A stretch of DNA of 64,000 bases from Algiphilus sp022763315 (GTDB lineage Bacteria; Pseudomonadota; Gammaproteobacteria; Nevskiales; Nevskiaceae), in assembly GCF_965249985.1 (NCBI RefSeq), contig NZ_OZ252280.1. One strand, given 5' to 3'. Numbering within the stretch: the stretch's first letter is position 1; each line of letters begins with the position of its first letter. This document shows, piece after piece, positions 9,447-18,729 of the stretch. The position numbers and the translations under genes were made by a program. The notes beneath the pieces were generated by a model. That model had not been told where the DNA came from and ran no database searches. It saw nothing but the letters and a program-made list of their open reading frames with translations.

Positions 9447-11176
9447 GCCGCGCCGCGCGTAAGCCACAGGTGCGTGCCGTCGGTCGCTGGCGTCGGCACC
9501 TGCTCAGCGGCTTCGTCATCGCGGGCGCGGTGGTGGTCGGCCTGCGCGCCTTCGAGTTGCAGGTCCTCGATCGCGCCTTCCTCGAAAACGAAAGCGCCAA
9601 GCGGGCGATCCGCCATGTGGAGATTCCTGCCAACCGCGGCGCCATTGTCGACCGGAACGGCGAGCCGCTGGCGGTGTCGGCGCCGGTGGAGTCGCTGTGG
9701 GTGGTGCCGGCTGATCTGCTGAATGCACCGGAGCATCTGCAGGCGGTCGCACGCCTGCTGGATCGCAACAGCGCTGCGCTGCGGCGCGAGCTGGAAGCCC
9801 GCCGCGATCGCCAGTTCTATTGGCTGGCGCGCCATCTGTCGCCGGCCGAGGCGCGCCGCATTACGGCGCTGAATGCGCCCGGTGTGGCTACTTCGCGCGA
9901 GTACCGCCGCTTCTATCCGGCCGGCGAGATTCCCGCACACATCGTTGGCATCACCAATATCGACGGCAAGGGGCTGGAAGGCGTCGAGGCGATCGATCAG
10001 AAGACCCTGGCCGGCGAACCCGGCAAGCGGCGCGTTATCCGGGCACGGGATGGCCGCGTCGTCGAGACCGGCATCGAGGTCAAGCCGGCGCGTCCGGGCC
10101 AGGATGTGCAGCTCACCATCGATCTGCGCCTGCAATATCTCGCGCATCGCGAGCTCAAGGCTGCGGTGCAGCGTCACGGCGCCAAGAGCGGCATGGTGGT
10201 CGTGGTCGACGCGCGCAGTGGCGACATCCTGGCCATGGCCAGCAGCCCCGGCTTCAACCCGAATCGGCGCAACGCCTTTGATCGCAGCGCCATGCGCAAC
10301 CGCGCGATGACGGATCTCTTCGAGCCCGGCTCGACGGTCAAGCCACTGCTGGTCGCGCATGCGCTGGACCGCGGACTGGTTGATTCCGGAACGCGCTATC
10401 AGACCGGCGACGGCTGGATGCAGGTGGGCCGCCTGACAGTGCAGGACGTCCACGCCTATGGCGAGGTCGATCTGACACGGCTACTCAAGAAATCGAGCAA
10501 TGTCGGGGCTGCCAAGCTGGGGCTCGAAATGGGCGCGGAGGCGGTGTTCGCGGCTTTTGATCGCTTCGGCTTTGGCAAGCCGCTGTACATGCGCTTCCCG
10601 GGCACCGCCAGCGGCCGGCTGTCGTTTTGGCGCAGCTGGGATGAGGTGGAACTGGCGACCGCCTCCTATGGCTACGGCCTGTCCACCAGCGCGCTGCAGC
10701 TGGTGCGCGCCTACGCGGCCCTGGCCAATGACGGCCAGCTGCCGGGGCTGCGCCTGCGTACCGATGAGCCGCCGATGCCGCCGGAGCGCGTGGTGTCCGC
10801 AGAGGCAGCGCGCCAGGTGCGCGGCATGCTGCGCACCGTGATCAGCCACGACGGCACCGCGGCTCGCGCCGCCGTGCCCGGCTTCAGCGTGGCTGGCAAG
10901 ACCGGAACCATGCGCAAGGTGGGGGCGGGCGGCTATTCCGCCGACCGGCATCAGGGCCTCTTCGTCGGCATGTTGCCCGCCGAGAACCCGCGACTGGTCG
11001 GCCTGGTACTGATCGACGAGCCAACCACGGGCGGCTTCTACGGCGGCGTGGTGGCCGCGCCGGTGTTCTCGCGCGTCATGCAGGGCGCCGCCCACTGGCT
11101 GCAGCTGTCGCCGCGGGCGCCGGTGGCGCCAGGATTCACGACGGCGGCCACTACAGAAGAGGAGCCGCGCTCATGA
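9443..11176 (+). CDS. ftsI: peptidoglycan D,D-transpeptidase FtsI (PBP3)
   Basis: Septum-specific class B penicillin-binding protein. It has a single N-terminal membrane helix (about residues 18-37), a dimerisation domain starting near ANRGAIVDRNG, and the transpeptidase domain. The active-site motifs are S297-x-x-K300 (GSTVKP), SSN 351-353 and KTGT 486-489, close to the E. coli positions. The product has 577 residues. It overlaps ftsL and murE by four bases each and must be translated in concert with them. It works with FtsW, encoded at 16481. Confidence 0.97.
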   Translation: MSRAARKPQVRAVGRWRRHLLSGFVIAGAVVVGLRAFELQVLDRAFLENESAKRAIRHVEIPANRGAIVDRNGEPLAVSAPVESLWVVPADLLNAPEHLQAVARLLDRNSAALRRELEARRDRQFYWLARHLSPAEARRITALNAPGVATSREYRRFYPAGEIPAHIVGITNIDGKGLEGVEAIDQKTLAGEPGKRRVIRARDGRVVETGIEVKPARPGQDVQLTIDLRLQYLAHRELKAAVQRHGAKSGMVVVVDARSGDILAMASSPGFNPNRRNAFDRSAMRNRAMTDLFEPGSTVKPLLVAHALDRGLVDSGTRYQTGDGWMQVGRLTVQDVHAYGEVDLTRLLKKSSNVGAAKLGLEMGAEAVFAAFDRFGFGKPLYMRFPGTASGRLSFWRSWDEVELATASYGYGLSTSALQLVRAYAALANDGQLPGLRLRTDEPPMPPERVVSAEAARQVRGMLRTVISHDGTAARAAVPGFSVAGKTGTMRKVGAGGYSADRHQGLFVGMLPAENPRLVGLVLIDEPTTGGFYGGVVAAPVFSRVMQGAAHWLQLSPRAPVAPGFTTAATTEEEPRS

Positions 11177-12663
11177 GCGGGCAAGGCCCCTATCTCGACG
11201 ATACGCCGCGACTGCCGCAGCTGCTCGATGGCCTGACCGATGCCGCCGACGTGCCCGATTTGCCCGTCACCGGGCTGGCCCTGTCCAGCCAGGGCGTGCG
11301 CGCGGGCGACATCTTTCTTGCCGTGCAGGGGACCCGCATGCACGGCCTGGCCTTCGCCGCCGACGCCGTGGAGCGCGGCGCCAGCTGCATCGTCTACCAG
11401 TCCGGCGCCGGTGCCGTTGCCCCGGATCTGTCGGTGCCAGCCGTGGCGGTACCCGATCTTTTCCGGCGCGTGGGTCTCATTGCCTCGCGCTTTCAGGGCG
11501 AACCCTCTGCGTCGTTGCGTATCACGGCGATCACCGGCACGGACGGCAAGACCTCCGTCGCCTGGCTGATGGCGGGGGCGCTGGCGCATCTGCGGGTATC
11601 GGCACACTACATCGGTACGCTGGGCGCCGGCTGTCCGACCGGGCTGTCTGCTACCCAGCACACCACCCCGGATCCGCTGCGCCTGCAGGCCGCCCTCGCC
11701 GAGGCGCGCGACGCCGAGGTGCGCGCCGTGGTCATGGAAGTGTCCTCCCACGCGCTGGATCAGGGGCGGCTTGCCGGCACGCAGGTGGACTGTGCGGTGC
11801 TGACCAATCTCGGTCGCGACCACCTTGATTACCACGCCGATGTGCCGGCCTACCATGCTGCCAAGAAGCGATTGTTCACCGAATGTGCGCCCAGGCGCGT
11901 GGTGCTGAATGCGGATGACCGGGTCGCCCGCGAATGGATTGCGGAAATGCCGCAGGCCTGGACCTACGCCCTGGATCACGACGCGCGTGTGCGCGCGGTC
12001 GATCCACACTTCACGCAGGAAGGGGTGCGCTTTGTCTTGACCTGCGATGACGAGCAGGCCCAGGTCAAGGCGCCCTTGATGGGGCGATTCAACGTCGCCA
12101 ATCTCACTGCGGTGGGTGCGGCCCTGCTGGCGCAAGGCTACGCCCTGAAGCAGGTGGCCGCGGCATTGTCGCGGGCGGGCGTGGTGCCTGGCCGTATGCA
12201 GCCACTGCGCGCCAGCGGCAAGCCACTGGTCCTGGTCGACTATGCCCATACACCGCAGGCGCTCAGCCAGGCCCTGCTCGCCAGCAAGGCGCATGCCCGT
12301 GGCAAGCTGTGGTGTGTCTTTGGCTGCGGTGGCGACCGCGACACCGGCAAGCGCGCCTTGATGGGGCAGACCGCTGCCGCGGTGGCCGATTACATCGTGC
12401 TCACCGATGACAACCCGCGCAGCGAGGATCCCGAGTCCATCACGGCGGCCATTGCTGAAGGGGTAGGCGCGCACGGCCACGTCGAGACCATCAACCGCCG
12501 CGCCGACGCCATTGCCCACGCCATCCGTTCCGCCAAGGCGGATGACATCGTGCTCATCGCCGGCAAGGGCCATGAAACCACCCAGCAGTACGGCGCGGTG
12601 GAGTATCCCTTCTCGGATATCGAACACGCCCGCGCGGCTCTCGGCCTGGAGTCGGCATCGTGA
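11173..12663 (+). CDS. murE: UDP-MurNAc-tripeptide synthetase MurE
   Basis: Cytoplasmic Mur ligase that adds the third amino acid to UDP-MurNAc-L-Ala-D-Glu. The ATP loop GTDGKTS is at residues 122-128. The DDNPR motif at 412-416 is the signature of enzymes that add meso-diaminopimelate rather than lysine, so the cell wall should be of the DAP type. Length is 496 residues (E. coli 495). The start overlaps the ftsI stop (ATGA), and the stop overlaps the murF ATG (TGATG). Confidence 0.97.
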   Translation: MSGQGPYLDDTPRLPQLLDGLTDAADVPDLPVTGLALSSQGVRAGDIFLAVQGTRMHGLAFAADAVERGASCIVYQSGAGAVAPDLSVPAVAVPDLFRRVGLIASRFQGEPSASLRITAITGTDGKTSVAWLMAGALAHLRVSAHYIGTLGAGCPTGLSATQHTTPDPLRLQAALAEARDAEVRAVVMEVSSHALDQGRLAGTQVDCAVLTNLGRDHLDYHADVPAYHAAKKRLFTECAPRRVVLNADDRVAREWIAEMPQAWTYALDHDARVRAVDPHFTQEGVRFVLTCDDEQAQVKAPLMGRFNVANLTAVGAALLAQGYALKQVAAALSRAGVVPGRMQPLRASGKPLVLVDYAHTPQALSQALLASKAHARGKLWCVFGCGGDRDTGKRALMGQTAAAVADYIVLTDDNPRSEDPESITAAIAEGVGAHGHVETINRRADAIAHAIRSAKADDIVLIAGKGHETTQQYGAVEYPFSDIEHARAALGLESAS

Positions 12664-14081
12664 TGCGCTCCGCTGCCGCGCTGGCTGCTGCCGTGGACGG
12701 TCGTCTGCACGGCAACGATGTGCGCTTCGAGGCGGTGGTGACCGACTCGCGCAGGGTGGCGCGCGGCGACTGCTTCTTTGCCCTCAGCGGTCCGCGCTTC
12801 GATGCTCACCAGTTCGTGGAGCAGGTGGCCGATGCCGGCGCCGCGCTGGCGGTGGTGGGGCGTGTGACCGAGGCCGATCTGACCCAGGTCGTCGTGGACG
12901 ATCCGTTGACCGCCCTGCAGCGCTTTGCCGCCGCCTGGCGCGCACAGTTCACGCTGCCGCTGGTGGGCGTGACCGGGGCCAATGGCAAGACCACCGTCCG
13001 TGCGCTGTGCGAAGCCGTGCTGGCGCCGATGGCCCCGGTGCTGGCCACCACCGGTAATCTCAACAATCACATCGGCGTGCCGCTGGTGCTCAGCCGATTG
13101 CGCGCAGTGCACCGCGTCGCGGTCATCGAGATGGGCGCGAATCACCTGGGCGAGATCGCCCACCTGACCGCCCTTGCCCGACCCACGGTAGGCGTGGTGA
13201 CCAACTCCGGCGACGCGCATCTGGATGGTTTCGGCACGCGCGAGGCCGCAGCGCAAGGCGAGGGCGGCGAGTTGCTGGAAGGCCTGCCCACGGACGGCAT
13301 TGCCGTGATCAACGCGGACGACCCCTGCGTGGCGCTGATGGAGGCGGCGGCTGGTGGCCGTCGTTGTCTGCGCTTTGGCATCGAAGCGACCAACGTCGAT
13401 GTCGCGGCCGAGTCCATCGTCGCCGAGCCGGCACAGGCGCCCACCGGGATGCGCTTCACGCTGCGCCTGGGCGAGGCCCGCGTGCCTGTGCAATTGCCGT
13501 TGCCTGGGCGACACAATGTCTACAACGCCTTGGCTGCAGCCGCGGCAGGGCACGCGCTGGGCATCGCGCCCGCGGCCATCGCCGAAGGACTGCGCCGAGT
13601 GCAGCCGGTGCAAGGCCGCCTGATCTGGCGCGATGGGGTTGTGGGCTGCCGGGTGCTGGACGATAGCTACAACGCCAATCCGGATTCCCTTGCGGCGGGT
13701 ATTGCAGTGCTCGCACAGAGCCAGGGCACGCGCGCCCTGGTGCTTGGTGATATGGCGGAGCTGGGCGCAACGGCCGAGGCCCATCACACCGAAGCCGGAC
13801 GTCGGGCCCGCGTTGCCGGCATTGAACATCTGTACACCGCCGGACCACTGGCGGCGCACGCGGCCACGGCCTTTGGCGAAGGGGCACACGCTTACGAGGA
13901 CGCCGCTGCCCTGGCAGCCGCACTGCCGGCACAGGCCACGCGTGACTGGGTGGTCCTGGTCAAGGGCTCGCGCAGTGCGGGGATGGAGCGCGTGGTGCAG
14001 GCGCTGTGCGCGCCGCCCGCGGCGGGCGACCACAACAACGACAACGAACGGGGGGCGTCCCATGCTGTATCACCTCAGTGA
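12663..14081 (+). CDS. murF: UDP-MurNAc-tripeptide:D-Ala-D-Ala ligase MurF
   Basis: Adds the D-Ala-D-Ala dipeptide to the UDP-MurNAc tripeptide, finishing the soluble pentapeptide precursor. The ATP loop is GANGKTT (residues 105-111). Downstream segments such as EMGANHLGEI and the DDSYNANPDS motif are those of MurF. About 472 residues. I chose the ATG at 12663, which shares its A with the murE stop, over the GTG directly before it. The last 20 bases overlap the start of mraY. The C-terminal tail is Asp/Asn-rich and not conserved. Confidence 0.96.
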   Translation: MRSAAALAAAVDGRLHGNDVRFEAVVTDSRRVARGDCFFALSGPRFDAHQFVEQVADAGAALAVVGRVTEADLTQVVVDDPLTALQRFAAAWRAQFTLPLVGVTGANGKTTVRALCEAVLAPMAPVLATTGNLNNHIGVPLVLSRLRAVHRVAVIEMGANHLGEIAHLTALARPTVGVVTNSGDAHLDGFGTREAAAQGEGGELLEGLPTDGIAVINADDPCVALMEAAAGGRRCLRFGIEATNVDVAAESIVAEPAQAPTGMRFTLRLGEARVPVQLPLPGRHNVYNALAAAAAGHALGIAPAAIAEGLRRVQPVQGRLIWRDGVVGCRVLDDSYNANPDSLAAGIAVLAQSQGTRALVLGDMAELGATAEAHHTEAGRRARVAGIEHLYTAGPLAAHAATAFGEGAHAYEDAAALAAALPAQATRDWVVLVKGSRSAGMERVVQALCAPPAAGDHNNDNERGASHAVSPQ

Positions 14082-15144
14082 GCTCCTGATGGAGCTGGAA
14101 AGCGGTTTCCGCGTCTTCCAGTACCTCACCTTCCGTTCGCTGCTCGGGGTGCTCACGGCGCTGATCTTTTCCTTCATCGCCGGGCCGTGGATGATCCGCC
14201 GCCTGCAGATCAATCAGATCGGCCAGGTCGTGCGTACCGACGGGCCGCAGACGCACCTGATCAAGTCCGGCACCCCCACCATGGGCGGGGCGCTGATCAT
14301 CGTGGCCGTGGTGGTCGGTACGCTGCTGTGGAGCGATCTGACCAATCACTATGTCTGGATTGCCGTCTTTGTCACCCTCGCCTTTGGCGCGGTGGGCTTC
14401 GTTGATGACTACAAGAAGGTGCACTACGGCAAGTCCAAGGGGCTGAGCGCCGGCCAGAAATATTTCTGGTTGTCGCTGGCCGGTTTCACGGCGACGACCG
14501 TGATGTATTTCACAGCGCGCACCCCGGTCGAGACGGGTTTGATTCTGCCCTTCGTCAAGGATGTGGTGATTCCGCTGGGCCCGGGTTTCATCCTGTGGGC
14601 CTATCTGGTCATTGTCGGCACCTCGAACGCCGTGAATCTCACGGACGGGCTGGATGGCCTCGCCATCATGCCGACAGTGATCATCGCCTCCGCACTGGCG
14701 ATCTTCGCCTATGCCCACGGCAATGCGGTCATCGCGGAGTACCTGGGCATTCCCTTCATCTCCGGGGTCGGCGAATTGGCCATCTTCTGCACCGCCATCG
14801 CCGGCGCGGGCCTGGGCTTCCTCTGGTTCAACGCCTATCCGGCCCAGGTCTTCATGGGCGATGTCGGCGCGCTGGCAATGGGCGCTGCCCTCGGTGTGGT
14901 GGCGGTGCTGGTGCGCCAGGAGCTGGTGCTCCTCGTCATGGGCGGCATCTTCGTCGCTGAAACGTTGTCGGTCATTCTCCAGGTCGGCTCCTACAAGCTG
15001 CGCGGCAAGCGCATCTTCCGCATGGCGCCGCTGCATCATCACTACGAGCTCAAGGGCTGGCCCGAGCCGCGCATCATCGTGCGCTTCTGGATCATCACCC
15101 TCGTGCTCGTGCTCATTGGTCTCTCCACGCTGAAGATTCGATGA
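14062..15144 (+). CDS. mraY: phospho-N-acetylmuramoyl-pentapeptide transferase MraY
   Basis: Polytopic inner-membrane enzyme that moves phospho-MurNAc-pentapeptide onto undecaprenyl phosphate, making lipid I. The product has 360 residues, exactly the E. coli length, with about ten membrane helices. Signature segments are SGTPTMGG, the DDYKK aspartates, NAVNLTDGLDGL, GDVGALAMGA and the cytoplasmic PLHHHYELKGWPE histidine motif near the C-terminus. The ATG at 14062 follows GGGGGG and lies inside the end of murF. The same frame is open upstream, but only this start gives MraY. Its stop overlaps murD (ATGA). Confidence 0.97.
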   Translation: MLYHLSELLMELESGFRVFQYLTFRSLLGVLTALIFSFIAGPWMIRRLQINQIGQVVRTDGPQTHLIKSGTPTMGGALIIVAVVVGTLLWSDLTNHYVWIAVFVTLAFGAVGFVDDYKKVHYGKSKGLSAGQKYFWLSLAGFTATTVMYFTARTPVETGLILPFVKDVVIPLGPGFILWAYLVIVGTSNAVNLTDGLDGLAIMPTVIIASALAIFAYAHGNAVIAEYLGIPFISGVGELAIFCTAIAGAGLGFLWFNAYPAQVFMGDVGALAMGAALGVVAVLVRQELVLLVMGGIFVAETLSVILQVGSYKLRGKRIFRMAPLHHHYELKGWPEPRIIVRFWIITLVLVLIGLSTLKIR

Positions 15145-16484
15145 CGCCCGGACACGCCAAGCCCTTGCTGGTGGTCGGCCTCGGGATGACCGGGGCCTCG
15201 GTGCTGCGCTTCTGCGCGGCGCGCGGCCTTCCGGCCGACGCCACCGACAACCGCGCGCAGCCGCCCGACATCGAGCACCTGCGCGCGCGCTATCCGGAGT
15301 GCCGCTTCGCGGTGGGTGCATTCGCTGCACCGCGCGGCGTCGACGGCTACGAGGCCGTGGTGCTGTCGCCGGGCATTTCTCCCCAGACGCCCTTTGTCGC
15401 GGAACTGCGCGCGGCGGGCCTGCCGGTGATGGGCGACATCGAGCTCTTCGCCCGCGCCGTCGAGGCGCCGGTGGTGGCCATCACTGGCAGCAATGGCAAG
15501 TCCACCACCACCGCACTCCTGGGCGCGATGGCGGAGGCTGCGGGTGTGGATGCCGGTGTGGGCGGCAATCTCGGAACGCCAGCACTAGATCTGCTGGAAT
15601 CGCAGCACGATCTCTACATCCTCGAGGTGTCGAGCTTCCAGCTGGAGGTCACGAGCAGCCTGGCGGCGGCGGCAGCCACCATGCTCAATCTGTCCGAGGA
15701 TCACCTCGACCGTCACGGCTCCATGGAAGCCTACGGTGCGGCCAAGGCGCGCATCTATCGGCGCTGCGGCACGGCGGTAGTCAATCGCGCCGATGCGGCC
15801 ACCCTGCAGGGCAGCGATCAGGCGCGGGAGCGTCGGTCTTTCGCTCTGGATGCGCCGCCCACGGATCGTGACTACGGTGTGATAACAGCGGACGGTCGCG
15901 ATTGGCTGGCCGTTGGCAGCACGCGGCTGGTGCCCACCGATCAGATCGCCCTGCGCGGCCTGCACAATCAAGCCAACGCCCTGGCCGCACTGGCGCTGGC
16001 CGAAGCCGCGAGCATGCCGAGCGCGCCCTGCCTGGAGGCGCTGGCGCAGTTCGATGGCCTGCCGCACCGCTGTCGCCTGGTGCATACCGCAGGTGGTGTG
16101 CAGTGGTTGGACGATTCCAAGGCCACCAATGTGGGCGCCACGCTGGCGGCACTGTCCGGCATGACGGGGCCGTTGATCTGGATCGGCGGCGGTCAGGCCA
16201 AGGGACAGGACATGGGGCCGCTGGCCGACGCGCTGGCGCAGCAGGCGCGGCTCGCCATTGTCTTCGGCCAGGATGCCGACCTGTTGGGCACCGCACTGGA
16301 CGCAGCCGGTGTGGAAGCCCGTCGCGTACGCACCCTCGACGAAGCAGTGGATGAAGCGGCTCAGGCATCCCGCGACGGCGATACCGTTCTGTTGTCGCCA
16401 GCCTGCGCCAGCCTCGATCAATTTCCCGATTATCGGGCGCGTGGTGACGCCTTTGCGCGCCTCGCCAAGGAGCGGGCGGCATGA
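15141..16484 (+). CDS. murD: UDP-MurNAc-L-alanine:D-glutamate ligase MurD
   Basis: Cytoplasmic Mur ligase that adds D-glutamate to UDP-MurNAc-L-alanine. The 447-residue product has the N-terminal UDP-binding Rossmann part (GLGMTGASVLRF), the ATP loop GSNGKST (about residues 114-120), the EVSSFQLE and NLSEDHLDRH segments, and the C-terminal IGGGQAKGQDM region. It overlaps mraY and ftsW by four bases each. Substrate assignment follows from family motifs and dcw position. Confidence 0.96.
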   Translation: MTPGHAKPLLVVGLGMTGASVLRFCAARGLPADATDNRAQPPDIEHLRARYPECRFAVGAFAAPRGVDGYEAVVLSPGISPQTPFVAELRAAGLPVMGDIELFARAVEAPVVAITGSNGKSTTTALLGAMAEAAGVDAGVGGNLGTPALDLLESQHDLYILEVSSFQLEVTSSLAAAAATMLNLSEDHLDRHGSMEAYGAAKARIYRRCGTAVVNRADAATLQGSDQARERRSFALDAPPTDRDYGVITADGRDWLAVGSTRLVPTDQIALRGLHNQANALAALALAEAASMPSAPCLEALAQFDGLPHRCRLVHTAGGVQWLDDSKATNVGATLAALSGMTGPLIWIGGGQAKGQDMGPLADALAQQARLAIVFGQDADLLGTALDAAGVEARRVRTLDEAVDEAAQASRDGDTVLLSPACASLDQFPDYRARGDAFARLAKERAA

Positions 16485-17677
16485 TCCGCGCCCCGCTCGC
16501 TCACTACGCCTCGCGCACGCCGATGCCGGATCGCTGGCTGGCTGGTTTGGCCGTGACGCTGCTGCTGCTCGGACTGGTCATGGTGGCATCCAGCTCCGTG
16601 GCGGTCGCCGAACAGAGCAGCGGTGGCGCGCTGACATTGTTCTGGAAGCAGATGGTCTACGCCGCGCTGGGCGTCTTCGTCGCCGCCACCCTCATGCAGA
16701 TTCCGTTGGCGGCCTTCGCCCAGAACGGCATGCTGCTGTTGGGTGTGGCTTTCGTGCTGCTGCTGCTGGTGCTGGTGCCCGGCATTGGCGTGGAGATCAA
16801 CAGCGCGCGCCGCTGGATCGATCTGGGTCCAGTCAATCTGCAGGCCTCCGAGCCGGCGCGCCTGGCGATCGTGCTCTATCTCGCTGGATTCATCGTACGC
16901 CGCCAGCTGGAGGTGCAGCACCAGTTCCGCGGGCTGCTCAAGCCGCTGCTGGTCATTGCCTTGGCCTGTGCCCTGCTGCTACTACAGCCGGACTTTGGCG
17001 CCGCCGTCATCCTTGCCGGCATCAGCTTTCTGATGCTCTTCCTCGGCGGCGTCAAGCTGCGCTATCTGGTGGCGCCGGTACTGCTCACCGTGGGTGCCTT
17101 CGCGGTGCTGGCCATCACGCAGCCCTACCGGCTTCGGCGCCTGCTTGGCTTCTCCGATCCCTGGCAGCACGTCGAATCAGCCGGCTGGCAGCTGTCGCAA
17201 TCCCTGATCGCCATTGGTCGCGGCGGTTGGTTTGGAGAGGGGCTGGGCAACAGTCTGCAGAAGATGCTGTATCTGCCCGAGCAGCACACCGATTTCATCT
17301 TCGCCGTTTATGCCGAAGAGTTCGGCCTGCTGGGCGTGCTGGTCATTCTGGCGCTCTACATTGCGCTGTGGTGGCGCGGCGTGGGAATTGCCGCCGAAGC
17401 AGAGGCGCGTGGCGCGCGTTTCGCCGCCTATCTGGGCTATGCCCTCAGCTACTGGCTGGCCTTCCAGGTACTGGTGAATATGGCCGTGAACATGGGGTTG
17501 CTGCCCACCAAGGGCCTGACCCTGCCGTTGATGAGCTATGGCGGATCGAGTCTGCTGACGGTGTGCGCCATGGTCGGTCTGCTGCTGCGCATTGATGTGG
17601 AGAATCGTGCCGCCGCGCCAGCCAGCGCCGATGACGACAGCCGCCGTCGCGTGTCGCGCGAGGGGGTGACGGCATGA
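16481..17677 (+). CDS. ftsW: septal peptidoglycan glycosyltransferase FtsW
   Basis: SEDS-family polymerase that extends septal glycan from lipid II and pairs with FtsI. The 398-residue product has about ten membrane helices. It contains the family segments INSARRWIDLGPVNLQASE (with the catalytic Asp region), LQPDFGAAVI, EQHTDFIFAVYAEEFG and the C-terminal LPLMSYGGSS. It overlaps murD and murG by four bases each. RodA is an alternative SEDS member, but dcw position and the match to FtsW settle it. Confidence 0.96.
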   Translation: MIRAPLAHYASRTPMPDRWLAGLAVTLLLLGLVMVASSSVAVAEQSSGGALTLFWKQMVYAALGVFVAATLMQIPLAAFAQNGMLLLGVAFVLLLLVLVPGIGVEINSARRWIDLGPVNLQASEPARLAIVLYLAGFIVRRQLEVQHQFRGLLKPLLVIALACALLLLQPDFGAAVILAGISFLMLFLGGVKLRYLVAPVLLTVGAFAVLAITQPYRLRRLLGFSDPWQHVESAGWQLSQSLIAIGRGGWFGEGLGNSLQKMLYLPEQHTDFIFAVYAEEFGLLGVLVILALYIALWWRGVGIAAEAEARGARFAAYLGYALSYWLAFQVLVNMAVNMGLLPTKGLTLPLMSYGGSSLLTVCAMVGLLLRIDVENRAAAPASADDDSRRRVSREGVTA

Positions 17678-18729
17678 AGGTGCTGATCATGGCGGGCGGA
17701 ACCGGTGGCCATGTCTTCCCGGCCCTGGCTGTGGCGGAGCTGTTGCGCGCCGATCAGCACGAGGTGGAGTGGATGGGGACGGCCGCGGGTCTGGAAGCGC
17801 GGGTCGTACCGGAACACGACATCCCGCTGCGCACCATCGATGTCCGCGGCCTGCGCGGAACCGGTTGGCGGCGCCTCGTGGTCGCGCCTTTCGCGATCCT
17901 GCGTGCGATCCTGCAGGCCATCGCCATCGTGCGTCGACTGCAACCGGCCGTGGTGCTGGGCATGGGCGGTTTCGCGGCCGGGCCGGGCGGCATCGCCGCC
18001 TGGCTACTGCGTCGTCCGCTGGTCATCCACGAACAGAATGCGGCGGCGGGGTTGACCAATCGCCTGCTCGCCCGCTTTGCGCGGCGCGTGTTGCAGGCCT
18101 TTCCGGACGCGCTACCCAAGGCCACTTTGGTGGGCAACCCGGTGCGCGCGGCCTTCAGTGCCCTGCCGCCGCCGGAGCGTCGCTTTGCGGATCGCGACGG
18201 CCCGCTGCGCCTGCTCGTGGTCGGTGGTTCGCAGGGCGCGCGCGCGCTCAATGAACGCGTCCCGCAGGCGCTGGCGTTGTGTGGGGGCCATCCTTTCGAC
18301 GTCTGGCATCAGGGCGGACGCACGGTGGAGGTGGCGCAGCAGGCCTATGCGGAAGCCGGGCTGTCGGCGCGCATCGATGCCTTCATCGACGACATGGCTG
18401 CGGCCTACGCCTGGGCCGATGTCGTGGTGTGCCGCGCCGGCGCCATGACCGTGGCCGAGCTCTCCGCGGCCGGCGTGGGCGCCATCCTGGTGCCATTCCC
18501 GGCAGCGGTCGACGATCACCAGACGCGCAACGGCCAGCATCTGGTCGACCGTGACGCGGCGGTGCTGATCCAGGAGGCGGTGCTCACACCGCAGCGCCTG
18601 GCCCAAACCCTGCGGGACATCGGCCATCGCGACCGCCTGCTGCGCATGGCCCAAGCCGCGCGCGCGGCCGCTATGCCCGACAGCGGACACCGTATCGCCT
18701 CAGCCTGTCTGGAGGTGGCGCGGCCATGA
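17674..18729 (+). CDS. murG: lipid II synthase MurG
   Basis: Membrane-associated GT28 glycosyltransferase that adds GlcNAc to lipid I at the cytoplasmic face of the inner membrane. The 351-residue protein begins MAGGTGGHVFPALAVA, the glycine-rich acceptor-site loop. It also has GMGGFAAGPGG, HEQNAAAGLTNR, the GGSQGARALN UDP-binding loop and CRAGAMTVAELSAAG. It overlaps ftsW and murC by four bases. Confidence 0.97.
   Translation: MKVLIMAGGTGGHVFPALAVAELLRADQHEVEWMGTAAGLEARVVPEHDIPLRTIDVRGLRGTGWRRLVVAPFAILRAILQAIAIVRRLQPAVVLGMGGFAAGPGGIAAWLLRRPLVIHEQNAAAGLTNRLLARFARRVLQAFPDALPKATLVGNPVRAAFSALPPPERRFADRDGPLRLLVVGGSQGARALNERVPQALALCGGHPFDVWHQGGRTVEVAQQAYAEAGLSARIDAFIDDMAAAYAWADVVVCRAGAMTVAELSAAGVGAILVPFPAAVDDHQTRNGQHLVDRDAAVLIQEAVLTPQRLAQTLRDIGHRDRLLRMAQAARAAAMPDSGHRIASACLEVARP

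Noticed and set aside
11038..14063. Long minus-strand frames opposite murE and murF
   Set aside because: Antisense shadows of two well-identified Mur ligases.
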